The notes: generated by a model from the sequence alone, not told the origin. 7,152 nucleotides of DNA from Rikenellaceae bacterium (GCA_900769905.1 CAAGIL010000061.1:1-7152); one strand, 5' to 3'. Counted from the stretch's first letter, positions 1 to 6,765 are shown. Numbers and translations are program-made.

Positions 1-595
1 ATACGGCGTTGGCATTCTCCACGCACTGGATATTGCTCCTGCCGTAATCCTTGAAGCCGACGTACACCGAGCCGCGCTCGAATTCGAGACCTATTGCCGC
101 AGACCAGCCGAGGCTGAACGCGCCTTTGTAGTGCTCCGACCATAACAAGAGATTCCCTAAATCATCCTTGCGGCGGAAAGTGGTCGTCATCGTGTTGGCG
201 TAATTGCAATGCAGTTTCACTTCGGCAAAGAAAGGCATATCGCGGAAAGAGTCCACGAAATGGAAGCGCGGCCCCAGGCCGAATCCGGCAAGAAGGGTAC
301 CCCCGCCCTTATGATACTGTTTGTAATAATACTGGTAACGGTATTTCTCGTTCTTGGTTCTTGCAAAGCAGAACTCGGCGGACGCATCGATGGAGAAAAG
401 GCTGTTTATGTCGTATTCATAGTGCAGACCCATACCTACACCTATACCGGCTCCCGTATCTTCAGGTCTGGACGAGGTTTTGACAAACTTGCCCTGAGGG
501 AAACCGAAATCTACGGACAAGCCCACCTGCGCCATCGCGGACGCAGATATGAACGACAGGGCAGCTACAGCCAGAAAGATGCGCAATACTTTCAT
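1..595 (-). CDS. Outer-membrane beta-barrel protein, partial (C-terminus beyond the left edge)
   Basis: I read this from the reverse complement. The frame is open from an ATG at 595-593 to the window edge, giving about 198 residues with no stop. The product begins MKVLRIFLAVAALSFISASA and has a clear Sec signal peptide with a likely cleavage after Ala22 (AMA/Q). The mature part shows the alternating, aromatic- and glycine-rich strands of a small outer-membrane barrel, for example GIGVGMGLHYEYDI, LLAGFGLGPRFHF and FSLGWSAAIGLEF. It resembles the general porin-like or 'outer membrane protein beta-barrel' families of Bacteroidota, but no specific function can be assigned. A GAGG sequence lies 6 nt before the ATG (605-602), which looks like a Shine-Dalgarno and is unusual for this phylum. 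It is transcribed away from the esterase gene. The plus-strand reading frame across 209-610 is a shadow of it. Confidence 0.82.
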   Translation of the reverse strand, partial: MKVLRIFLAVAALSFISASAMAQVGLSVDFGFPQGKFVKTSSRPEDTGAGIGVGMGLHYEYDINSLFSIDASAEFCFARTKNEKYRYQYYYKQYHKGGGTLLAGFGLGPRFHFVDSFRDMPFFAEVKLHCNYANTMTTTFRRKDDLGNLLLWSEHYKGAFSLGWSAAIGLEFERGSVYVGFKDYGRSNIQCVENANAV

Positions 596-614
596 ACAAT
601 TCCTCAATAATCGC

Positions 615-622
615 CAAAGATA
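615..622 (-). promoter_or_regulatory. Putative -7 element for the outer-membrane protein gene
   Basis: On the minus strand this reads TATCTTTG, an exact match to the Bacteroidota -7 consensus TAnnTTTG. It would place the transcription start near 611, leaving a leader of about 16 nt that contains the GAGG at 605-602. No good TTTG -33 box is visible at 19-21 bp upstream; the nearest weak candidate is TTAG at 647-644. Confidence 0.55.
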
Positions 623-656
623 CGAATTATTTGAGAATTACCGCTAATTAAATTTC

Positions 657-687
657 TTTGACTTGTAGCGCCATTTTACTATTTTTG
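657..687 (+). promoter_or_regulatory. Bacteroidota-type promoter of the esterase/serine hydrolase unit
   Basis: A -33 box TTTG (657-660) is followed, after exactly 19 bp, by a -7 box TATTTTTG (680-687). Both match the Bacteroidota housekeeping sigma consensus (TTTG, 19-21 bp, TAnnTTTG). The predicted transcription start falls at about 690-692, immediately before the ATG at 693, so the mRNA would have essentially no 5' leader. The downstream start is well supported because the signal peptide begins there. Confidence 0.7.
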
Positions 688-692
688 TATCT

Positions 693-2609
693 ATGAAAAA
701 GACCACATTAATACTAAGTCTGCTTCTTGCTCTGATAAGCACCGAAGCGGTGTCGAAGGTCAGGTTGCCTCAGGTAATCTCCGACTGCATGTTGCTCCAG
801 CGCAACACTGAAAACAAGATTTGGGGCTGGGCAGAACCGGGAGAAAAGGTCACCGTCCGCTTCGACGGGGAACATTGGTTCACCTCCGCCGACTCTGAAG
901 GCAGGTGGGAGGTCACACTTCCGGCCCACAAAGCCGGAGGCCCGTATCTGCTCGAGATAAATGAAATCATACTCAGGGACATACTCGTGGGTGACCTCTG
1001 GCTGCTTTCAGGCCAGTCCAACCAGGAAACCCCTATCGAGCGTCTGCTGGACAGATATCCCGAGATCAATTATTCCAACAACCATATGGTGCGAATGTAC
1101 AAGGTGCCCACCCAAAACACCCCGGGCGAGCTCCGGGAGGACATCCCGTCAGGAGAAAGGTGGCACTCGGCCATAGCATCCGACGTGCTCAACTGGAAGG
1201 CGCTGGCGTACTGGTTCGCAATTCTCGCCTATGAGCAGACCGGCATACCTCAGGGCATGCTCATCTCCAGTCTCGGGGGCTCGGCGATAGAACAGTGGAT
1301 TCCGGAGGACAGGCTGCTGCGCTTCGACGATCAGGCGGAGCTCAAGCGCCGTTCCGACGCCGCCGTTGCGGAGCGCAGCGACAAGGGGCAGGGGCTGTGG
1401 ATGCGCGAGGATTTCGACGACTCGTCCTGGGACAGCATCAGCAACCCGACCTACCTTGCAGACGCGGGCATCAAACCGGGTGTGGTAATATGGTACAGGA
1501 AAACCATAGACGTGCCGGAATCAATGGCCGGACGCCACGCGAAGATATATATGGGGCGCCTGGTGGACGGAGACGAAGTCTATGTCAACGGCACCCTGGT
1601 GGGAAGCACGGGTTATTTCGGCCCGCCGAGGAAATATGACGTGCCGGCAGGACTGCTCCACGAGGGCAGGAACGTGGTCACCGTGCGCCTTACGGCAAAT
1701 GCGTCCGATGCCGGATTCGTGCCGGACAAGCCCTACAAGCTAGTGGGCGACGAGGCGGAAATCGACCTTCGCGGAGAGTGGAAATACAAAATCGGAATGC
1801 AGACCAGGCGCGAGGGCTTCGGCCCGGGTATGGGACGCAGTGCCGGATTCACCGGTGCGGGGCTCTATAACGGGATGGTGGCGCCGCTGCTCAATTGCAG
1901 TTTCGCGGGCATGATCTGGTACCAGGGCGAGACCAACGCCGACAGAGCCGAAATCTACGACGAGCAGCTCACGGCACTGATAGAGTCCTGGAGAGAGGAG
2001 CTGAACGACCCGGATTTGCCGGTATTGATCTGCCAGCTCCCGAATTATATGGAGAAGTTCGACCGCCCGGTGGACGAAGACTGGGCGCGGCTCAGGGAGG
2101 CTCAGTTCAAAGTTTACAGGCAGGTTCCGTACACCTACCTCGCCACCAGCTACCATACAGGCGAGTGGAACGACATACACCCTCTCAATAAAAAGGACCT
2201 CGCAGCCACCCTGCTGCTCGGAGCGCGCCAGCTCTGCTATGGCGAGGACATTGATGCCATGGGACCGGTCTTCCGCGAAATGAAGGTTGACGGAAACCGC
2301 ATCATCCTGTATTTCGATCACGCCAGAGGAGGACTTAAGACCAGCGACGGAGGCAGACTCAGGCATTTTGCCGTTGCCGGTGAGGACGGACATTTCGTGT
2401 GGGCGGATGCCGTTATCAAGGGCAGTACGGTCATCGTATCCAGCCCGGAAGTATCTCACCCCGTGAACGTGCGCTACGGCTGGGCCAACAACCCGGAAGA
2501 AGCCAACCTCTGCGGCAGGAACGGCGTGCTCGCCTCCCCTTTCAGAACAGACAACTACCCAAAAAAACATGAAACGAATACTGTCACTGATTTCGGCCCT
2601 GGCGCTTAG
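693..2609 (+). CDS. Secreted SGNH carbohydrate esterase, sialate O-acetylesterase family, with inserted beta-sandwich domain
   Basis: The 638-residue product should remove O-acetyl groups from a glycan outside the cytoplasm. A signal peptide covers about residues 1-21. SGNH block I is GQSN with Ser109 as nucleophile; the following residue is Gln where the family usually has Met. Further blocks are WYQGETN (409-415) and DIHP with Asp494 and His496. YNGMVAPLL (392-400) is also typical of the family. The catalytic domain is interrupted at about 235-365 by a jelly-roll segment resembling the sugar-binding domain of GH2 enzymes (FDDSSW, WYRKTIDVP, DEVYVNGTLVGST). This architecture is known in sialate O-acetylesterase-like and CE20-type enzymes, so the substrate could be acetylated sialic acid, xylan or xyloglucan; the GH43 neighbour favours a plant hemicellulose (inference). 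The natural family end appears to be ASPFRTDNYP. The last 13 residues are encoded inside the next gene and may be an artefact of the A7 run at 2561-2567. Confidence 0.88.
   Translation: MKKTTLILSLLLALISTEAVSKVRLPQVISDCMLLQRNTENKIWGWAEPGEKVTVRFDGEHWFTSADSEGRWEVTLPAHKAGGPYLLEINEIILRDILVGDLWLLSGQSNQETPIERLLDRYPEINYSNNHMVRMYKVPTQNTPGELREDIPSGERWHSAIASDVLNWKALAYWFAILAYEQTGIPQGMLISSLGGSAIEQWIPEDRLLRFDDQAELKRRSDAAVAERSDKGQGLWMREDFDDSSWDSISNPTYLADAGIKPGVVIWYRKTIDVPESMAGRHAKIYMGRLVDGDEVYVNGTLVGSTGYFGPPRKYDVPAGLLHEGRNVVTVRLTANASDAGFVPDKPYKLVGDEAEIDLRGEWKYKIGMQTRREGFGPGMGRSAGFTGAGLYNGMVAPLLNCSFAGMIWYQGETNADRAEIYDEQLTALIESWREELNDPDLPVLICQLPNYMEKFDRPVDEDWARLREAQFKVYRQVPYTYLATSYHTGEWNDIHPLNKKDLAATLLLGARQLCYGEDIDAMGPVFREMKVDGNRIILYFDHARGGLKTSDGGRLRHFAVAGEDGHFVWADAVIKGSTVIVSSPEVSHPVNVRYGWANNPEEANLCGRNGVLASPFRTDNYPKKHETNTVTDFGPGA
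2561..2572 (+). other. A7 homopolymer at the esterase/serine-hydrolase junction
   Basis: Seven consecutive A bases (2561-2567) directly precede the ATG at 2569. In the sequence as given, the esterase frame passes through and stops at 2607-2609. With one extra A it would stop at TGA 2570-2572, forming an ATGA stop/start overlap with the second gene. With one A fewer it would fuse in frame to the second gene. The A-rich tract may also be the translation-initiation context for the second gene, which has no Shine-Dalgarno. Confidence 0.6.
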
Positions 2610-4098
2610 CGTCACGGCCTTTGCGCTCCCGTATGATGACGGACTGCAGCGCAGCACCCCGGAAGAACAGGGCGTAAGCAGCGAAGCCGTTGCTAAAGTT
2701 TTCCAGGCCCTGGACGAAGGCGGCTACAATGTACATTCTCTTATGATACTCAGGCACGGTAAGGTGATTGCCGAGCACTGGTGGCATCCTTTCAGGCCGG
2801 AATACAGCCACGCGATGTACTCCTCCACCAAGACCTTCACGGCAATCGCCATAGGAATGGCCGTGGACGAGGGCCTGCTGAGCATAGACGAGAAGGTGAT
2901 GGACTTCTTCCCCGACCTGCTTCCGGAGACTCTTCCCGAAGGTCTTGAAGAACTGAGCGTGGAGCACCTGCTGACCATGTCCGCGGGACACGCCTCAACT
3001 TCCTATCCGGGCTCCGGCGAGAGCCAGATAAGGGCTTTCCTCGCCACTCCTTATGCCCATAAGCCGGGAACGGCCTTCGCCTACAACATCACCTGTTCCC
3101 ACGTGCTCTCGCACATACTCTTCAGGCGCAGCGGACTGACCCTGCTTGAATTCCTCCAGCCCCGCCTCTTCGACAAGCTGGGCATAGAGGACGTGGTATG
3201 GGAAATGGACCTGGACGGAAAGAATATGGGCAACGGAGGCATGCACGCCAAGGTTTCCGACCTCGCCAAGCTCGGGCTCTTCCTCAGCCGCGGGGGCAAT
3301 TGGAACGGGGAGCAGCTCGTGAGCGCGGAATGGGTGAAGGCTATGACCACGCCACACATCTACCAGCATCCTGACCGCAGTCCGGAGGAGAATGCCGGCG
3401 ACGACGGGGCCCAGGGATACGGATACCAGACCTGGATGGGCAGGCACGGCTCCTACAGGGCCATCGGAGGCTCCAACCAGCTTGCTCTGGTGATTCCCGA
3501 GGCCGACCTGGTGATTGCGTCCCAGGGAGAAATCCGCGACGAGAACGGCTTCAACAGCATTATGTACAGCCTCATCGACGCCTGCTCGAACAAGAAACTC
3601 AGGAAGAGCAAGTTTGACCTTGCCGCTGCGATTGAAGGCTATGAACTCAAGCGTCCTCTTGAGCGCAGCAGCTGCAAGCTGACTTCCAGAACCCTCAGAT
3701 ACAGGATTTTCCAGAACAGCTACGGAATCAGCGACATAGCCCTGCGCTTTGATGCTGAAGGCAACTGCACCCTCACGATGGAGGAAGCCGCAGCCGTCCA
3801 CAACATTCCTTTCGGCATCGACGACTGGAAGATAGGCAGCACCGACAGGAGGATTGCATTCCAGGGTATGGTCTACCTCAATACGATGGATACCAGCCCG
3901 GCACGTACGGCAGGAATATGCTCCTGGACAAATCCTTCAGAGCTCCTGCTCCACTATTTCTCAATGTTCAACATAGGAGCGGCAGAGAACTTCCAGCTGA
4001 AATTCAGCGGCTGCGAGGAAGACCCTTATGCCGGCCTTGAATTCATCATCAAAGGCCGCCAGAGCAACATCACCCTCAAGGGAAGCAGGGAGAGATAA
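2569..4098 (+). CDS. Secreted serine hydrolase, class C beta-lactamase / esterase fold
   Basis: The 509-residue product starts with a signal peptide (MKRILSLISALALSVTAFAL; cleavage near residue 18-20), which supports this start. The beta-lactamase-like domain (about 30-340) carries the SxxK motif S85-S-T-K88 in MYSSTKTF, followed by AIAIGMAVDEGLLSIDEKV, a hallmark of this superfamily. The second catalytic motif appears as Y172-N173 in FAYNIT rather than canonical Y-x-N; a YN pair is common in esterase-like members as I recall them. The third region is a G-rich IGGSNQ (299-304) instead of KTG. These features point to an esterase, amidase or peptidase-like enzyme rather than an antibiotic-resistance beta-lactamase. 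The C-terminal part (about 345-509) is a separate domain that I do not recognise. The gene overlaps the esterase by 41 nt, implying translational coupling and a shared substrate, and is followed by a terminator. Confidence 0.87.
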   Translation: MKRILSLISALALSVTAFALPYDDGLQRSTPEEQGVSSEAVAKVFQALDEGGYNVHSLMILRHGKVIAEHWWHPFRPEYSHAMYSSTKTFTAIAIGMAVDEGLLSIDEKVMDFFPDLLPETLPEGLEELSVEHLLTMSAGHASTSYPGSGESQIRAFLATPYAHKPGTAFAYNITCSHVLSHILFRRSGLTLLEFLQPRLFDKLGIEDVVWEMDLDGKNMGNGGMHAKVSDLAKLGLFLSRGGNWNGEQLVSAEWVKAMTTPHIYQHPDRSPEENAGDDGAQGYGYQTWMGRHGSYRAIGGSNQLALVIPEADLVIASQGEIRDENGFNSIMYSLIDACSNKKLRKSKFDLAAAIEGYELKRPLERSSCKLTSRTLRYRIFQNSYGISDIALRFDAEGNCTLTMEEAAAVHNIPFGIDDWKIGSTDRRIAFQGMVYLNTMDTSPARTAGICSWTNPSELLLHYFSMFNIGAAENFQLKFSGCEEDPYAGLEFIIKGRQSNITLKGSRER

Positions 4099-4113
4099 AG
4101 CCCGGAAACATTA

Positions 4114-4148
4114 CAAAACAGGCCGCCCGCTATGGGTGGCCTGTTTTG
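4114..4148. terminator. Bidirectional intrinsic terminator between convergent units
   Basis: The arms at 4114-4128 and 4134-4148 form a 15-bp stem (CAAAACAGGCCGCCC with GGGTGGCCTGTTTTG) containing a single G-T wobble, closed by the 5-nt loop GCTAT. The GC-rich core is flanked by AAAA on the left and TTTT on the right, so either strand yields a hairpin ending in U residues. It begins 16 nt after the serine-hydrolase stop and ends 18 nt from the GH43 stop on the other strand, the right place to serve both. Confidence 0.9.
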
Positions 4149-4166
4149 AATTATGCCTATGGACGA

Positions 4167-5150
4167 TTATTCGTCAATGCCGTCAATGGTGACGATGGTG
4201 CCGTCCTCGTTGTACTTGAGCTCGCAAACCTTGAGGCTGCGCAGGCAGTTTACGCCCTTGGATGGCACGCTGTCGTGGTGGAAAAGCCACCATTTCCCTT
4301 CGTACTCCACAATGCAGTGGTGGGTGGTCCAGCCGACTACCGGAGTCAGTATCTGTCCCTTGTAGGTGAACGGGCCGTAAGGGTTGTCTCCGATTGCGTA
4401 GCAGAGAAGATGGGTGTCGCCGGTGGAGTAGCTGAAGTAGTACTTTCCATTGTATTTGTGCATCCAGCTGGCCTCGAAGAAACGGCGGGAGTTGTCCCCG
4501 GCGAGGAGAGGCTGTCCGTTCTCGTCGAGAATCACCACGTCACGAGGCTCCTCGGCAAACTGGAGCATATCTCCTGAAAGTTTGGCCACCTTCGCGCAGA
4601 GTGCCGGTTCGTCGTCCTTCGGAAGGGTGGAACCGGTGTCCAGCGCCTTGTTGTCGCGATACCTCTGAAGCTGACCGCCCCAGATGCCGCCGAAATAGAA
4701 AAAATGCTCTCCATCCTCTTCGTACACGCATACGTCGATGGAGTAGCTCCCCCTCATCGGATCCGGCTGAGGAACGAAAGGTCCGCAAGGATTGTCGGCC
4801 ACAGCCACGCCGAAGTGGAAAACATCGTTCTTGTCCTTCATAGGGAAGTACAGATAGTACTTTCCGTCCTTCCTTGCCACGTCGCAGTCCCAAAGCTGGC
4901 GTCCTGCCCAGGCCACATCCTCCCTCTTGAGGGCAACGCCGTTGTCCTTTACCGGAGAACTCATAGGGTCAGGACCTTCGAGTGAGAGTACGTGGTAGTC
5001 CTTCATATCGTATTCGCTGCCGAAATCGTCGTCAGGAATGCCGGACTCCCAGTCGTGGGAAGGATAGATATAAAGTTTGCCGTCAAAAACGTGAACTGAC
5101 GGGTCTGCCATATAGTCCGATGGCCAGAGATATCTCTTTTCAGTCTTCAT
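4167..5150 (-). CDS. Cytoplasmic glycoside hydrolase family 43 enzyme (beta-xylosidase / alpha-L-arabinofuranosidase type)
   Basis: The 327-residue product is a single five-bladed beta-propeller catalytic domain with no signal peptide, so it should act in the cytoplasm on imported oligosaccharides. The GH43 catalytic triad is visible: Asp16 in MADPSVHV (general base), Asp139 in SYSIDVCVY (pKa modulator) and Glu226 in RRFFEASWM (general acid). Repeated blade motifs include GKYYLYF, GEHFFYFGG, GKYYFSYSTG and GKWWLFHH. His278 in WTTHHCIVEY could be the His often found near the propeller centre (inference). The start at 5150 is required because Asp16 lies just after the only other early Met. The length fits a GH43 without accessory domains. 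It is the second gene of an operon, 14 nt downstream of the sugar transporter. Xylose- or arabinose-linked substrates are typical of the family, but specificity cannot be read from the sequence. Confidence 0.9.
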   Translation of the reverse strand: MKTEKRYLWPSDYMADPSVHVFDGKLYIYPSHDWESGIPDDDFGSEYDMKDYHVLSLEGPDPMSSPVKDNGVALKREDVAWAGRQLWDCDVARKDGKYYLYFPMKDKNDVFHFGVAVADNPCGPFVPQPDPMRGSYSIDVCVYEEDGEHFFYFGGIWGGQLQRYRDNKALDTGSTLPKDDEPALCAKVAKLSGDMLQFAEEPRDVVILDENGQPLLAGDNSRRFFEASWMHKYNGKYYFSYSTGDTHLLCYAIGDNPYGPFTYKGQILTPVVGWTTHHCIVEYEGKWWLFHHDSVPSKGVNCLRSLKVCELKYNEDGTIVTIDGIDE

Positions 5151-5164
5151 ATAATAATGGTTGA

Positions 5165-6598
5165 TTAGTTCTTGTTTGACCTTTCCTCAATGGCCTTGTT
5201 GATCTCATCCATCTTCTCGTCGCTGAGCTCATACTTGCTGATGATGAACATCGCAAGAAGAAGGAGAATTGCAGGAATTACGCATACGAGCCAGAGTATA
5301 CCCTGCTGTGCAAGCGGAGTCTGCTCGACGTTGGAGGCATTGTAGCCCACCCAGGCGAGTACGAGTCCCGGAACCACGCCTCCGAGAGCCATGCCGGCCT
5401 TGAAGAAAATGCCGGTCAGTGCATTCACGATACCCGCAATGCGGCGGCCGGAGGTATATTCGCCATAGGAAACCACCTCAGGAACGAGGGCCCACATATA
5501 GCCCGTTGCAGTGATGATACCAGTGCTCTTGATGAACTGGGCCACGCAGAGGAGCCAGAACTGGGACTTCAGGGCAGGAATGCTCACGAAGATGTACATC
5601 AGCAGCATACCGACGATTGCCGTGCCGAGGAAGAGGTAGAACATTCCCTTCTTGCCTATCTTCTTCTTGATGGCAGGCACGAGAGGCATGAAGATGAATG
5701 CCGGAATGGTGCCGAGCCACATGAACACCGTGGTCATAAAGGCATTGGCGTGAATGGTGCTGGTCATGAAGTACGAATCGGCGGCGTTGCTGACGCTCAT
5801 CATCGCGAAGGCGGTGATGAAGAAGAATGCCAGCACGCGGAGAGGCTTGTTCCTCACGAACTCCATCCAGAGGTCACTTACCTTCACGTTGGCGGATTCC
5901 TTCTCGTCCATAACCACCCTTTCCTTGGTCTGCGAGAAGCAGAAGATGAGCAGGACGAGACCGGCAAGGGCGAAGATGGTCATAGTGACGAACCAGGCGG
6001 AAGCGGACTCCGGAGTGTTGTAAACGGCCTCCATCTTGCCGCTTTCAGGATTGAGCACCTTCGGAGCGAAGATGGCTATTACCATAGGCAGGGACTTCAC
6101 CACAAGGCCTCCGAGGTTCGCCATGAACATACGGGTAGAGGTAAGTATGGTGATTTCATCCGTGTCGCGGGTCAGCGAGGAATTGAGGGCTCCGTAAGGC
6201 ACATTTACGAGAGTGTAGCACATAGACATCGCAACGTAGGTGATGTAGGCATAGATTACGGAGCCGTTGAACCTGCTCCAGAAGCAAAGTATCGCAAGAC
6301 CTACGAGAGGAATACCGCCAAGGATGAGCCAGGAACGGTATTTTCCCCATCTCGGATTGCTCTTGTCCACAAGGGTGCCGACAATCGGGTCCCAGAGCAC
6401 GTCCACAAGGCGGACTACCAGGAACATCACGGCAGCAACTGCCGGCTTGAGTCCGTACACATTGGTGTAGAAGAAAAGCAGCCAGATGCTGATTGTCTGA
6501 TAAATGAGATTCTGGGCCATGTCACCGGAACCGAATCCGATGCGCTGGAGCCAGCTGAGTTTGTAGAAGCCGTTTGCTTCTCCCTTTACATTTGCCAT
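5165..6598 (-). CDS. GPH family sugar:cation symporter (MelB/XynP-like, MFS)
   Basis: The 477-residue inner-membrane protein should import a glycoside or oligosaccharide by cation symport and feed the co-transcribed GH43. Family signatures are present in order. GDMAQNLIY (25-33) carries Asp26, equivalent to MelB Asp19. RLVDVLWDPIVG (63-74) carries Asp66 and Asp70, aligning with the MelB cation-site acids Asp55 and Asp59. NPRWGKYRSW (81-90) is the loop 2-3 motif, followed by NVPYGALN (132-139) and TSTRMFMANLG (153-163). The C-terminal motif PEVVSYGEYTSGRR (373-386) precedes FFKAGMALGG, with Lys400 in the position of the conserved MelB Lys. About twelve hydrophobic segments are apparent, with a charged central loop at about 222-251 and a charged cytoplasmic tail from about 454. 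The Asp pair argues for intact cation coupling; substrate is inferred only from the GH43 neighbour. Confidence 0.92.
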   Translation of the reverse strand: MANVKGEANGFYKLSWLQRIGFGSGDMAQNLIYQTISIWLLFFYTNVYGLKPAVAAVMFLVVRLVDVLWDPIVGTLVDKSNPRWGKYRSWLILGGIPLVGLAILCFWSRFNGSVIYAYITYVAMSMCYTLVNVPYGALNSSLTRDTDEITILTSTRMFMANLGGLVVKSLPMVIAIFAPKVLNPESGKMEAVYNTPESASAWFVTMTIFALAGLVLLIFCFSQTKERVVMDEKESANVKVSDLWMEFVRNKPLRVLAFFFITAFAMMSVSNAADSYFMTSTIHANAFMTTVFMWLGTIPAFIFMPLVPAIKKKIGKKGMFYLFLGTAIVGMLLMYIFVSIPALKSQFWLLCVAQFIKSTGIITATGYMWALVPEVVSYGEYTSGRRIAGIVNALTGIFFKAGMALGGVVPGLVLAWVGYNASNVEQTPLAQQGILWLVCVIPAILLLLAMFIISKYELSDEKMDEINKAIEERSNKN

Positions 6599-6611
6599 AT
6601 GCTAGAATTTA

Positions 6612-6641
6612 ATTTGTATTATCAGTTTCAGTCTTACAAAT
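6612..6641. repeat. Inverted repeat ATTTGTA-N16-TACAAAT on the transporter promoter
   Basis: Two perfect 7-bp arms (6612-6618 and 6635-6641) are separated by 16 bp, so equivalent positions lie 23 bp apart, about two helical turns. The right arm covers part of the -7 element and the left arm lies in the predicted leader. Position and spacing fit a dimeric repressor site, but the arms are AT-rich and chance is not excluded. Confidence 0.4.
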
Positions 6642-6644
6642 ATA
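6637..6644 (-). promoter_or_regulatory. Putative -7 element of the transporter/GH43 operon
   Basis: On the minus strand this reads TATATTTG, an exact TAnnTTTG match. It predicts a start near 6632 and a leader of about 34 nt. The nearest upstream TTTG (6672-6669) is 24 bp away, longer than the usual 19-21, so the promoter may be weak or activator-dependent. The right arm of the inverted repeat at 6612-6641 overlaps it. Confidence 0.55.
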
Positions 6645-6708
6645 ATAATTGAAATATCATTTATATAGCAAAAATGTAACATAAAATTTTGTTTTTCGCT
6701 CATTTTTT

Positions 6709-6717
6709 CTGACATAT
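6709..6717 (+). repeat. Direct-repeat half-site CTGACATAT
   Basis: An identical 9-bp copy recurs 17 bp downstream at 6726-6734, where it forms the left half of a perfect dyad. Both copies follow a T-rich stretch. This upstream copy lacks the mirrored half, so it could be an auxiliary half-site for the same DNA-binding protein. Confidence 0.45.
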
Positions 6718-6725
6718 CCCTTTTC

Positions 6726-6740
6726 CTGACATATTGTCAG
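6726..6740. promoter_or_regulatory. Candidate operator: perfect dyad CTGACATATTGTCAG
   Basis: CTGACA and TGTCAG are perfect inverted 6-bp arms around a TAT centre. The site lies in the divergent region upstream of the acylase-family gene and overlaps a possible -33 TTG (6734-6736). With the copy at 6709-6717 it makes one and a half sites. No regulator gene is present in the window. Confidence 0.5.
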
Positions 6741-6765
6741 CATTCCTGCATTGGAATATCCTTTG
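6734..6765 (+). promoter_or_regulatory. Weak candidate promoter of the choloylglycine-hydrolase-family gene
   Basis: TTG (6734-6736) lies 20 bp before TATCCTTTG (6757-6765). The latter resembles the TAnnTTTG -7 box with one extra spacer base, so it is not an exact consensus. The predicted start is near 6769, giving a leader of about 40 nt. I see no exact TAnnTTTG elsewhere between 6740 and the start codon. Confidence 0.35.

Noticed and set aside
209..610. Open frame of 133 codons on the plus strand
   Set aside because: It lies antisense to the outer-membrane protein gene, whose signal peptide and barrel-like sequence are far more protein-like.
1740..2657. Open frame of 305 codons on the minus strand
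   Set aside because: Antisense shadow of the esterase C-terminal half in GC-rich DNA; its translation shows no recognisable motif and the esterase blocks are intact on the other strand.
2820..2835. SxxK motif as a sign of a beta-lactamase resistance gene
   Set aside because: The YxN and KTG motifs are not canonical, and the long C-terminal extension and operon context point to an esterase-like hydrolase.
2995..3801. Open frame of 268 codons on the minus strand
   Set aside because: Antisense shadow of the serine hydrolase, with low-complexity Ala/Glu/Val-rich translation and no family motif.
5750..6652. Open frame of 300 codons on the plus strand
   Set aside because: Antisense shadow of the transporter; the His/Glu/Gly-rich product is what reversed membrane-protein codons give.
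6678..6693. AT-rich near-palindrome around AAAATTTT in the divergent region
   Set aside because: Imperfect and composed almost entirely of A/T, so self-complementarity is expected by chance.
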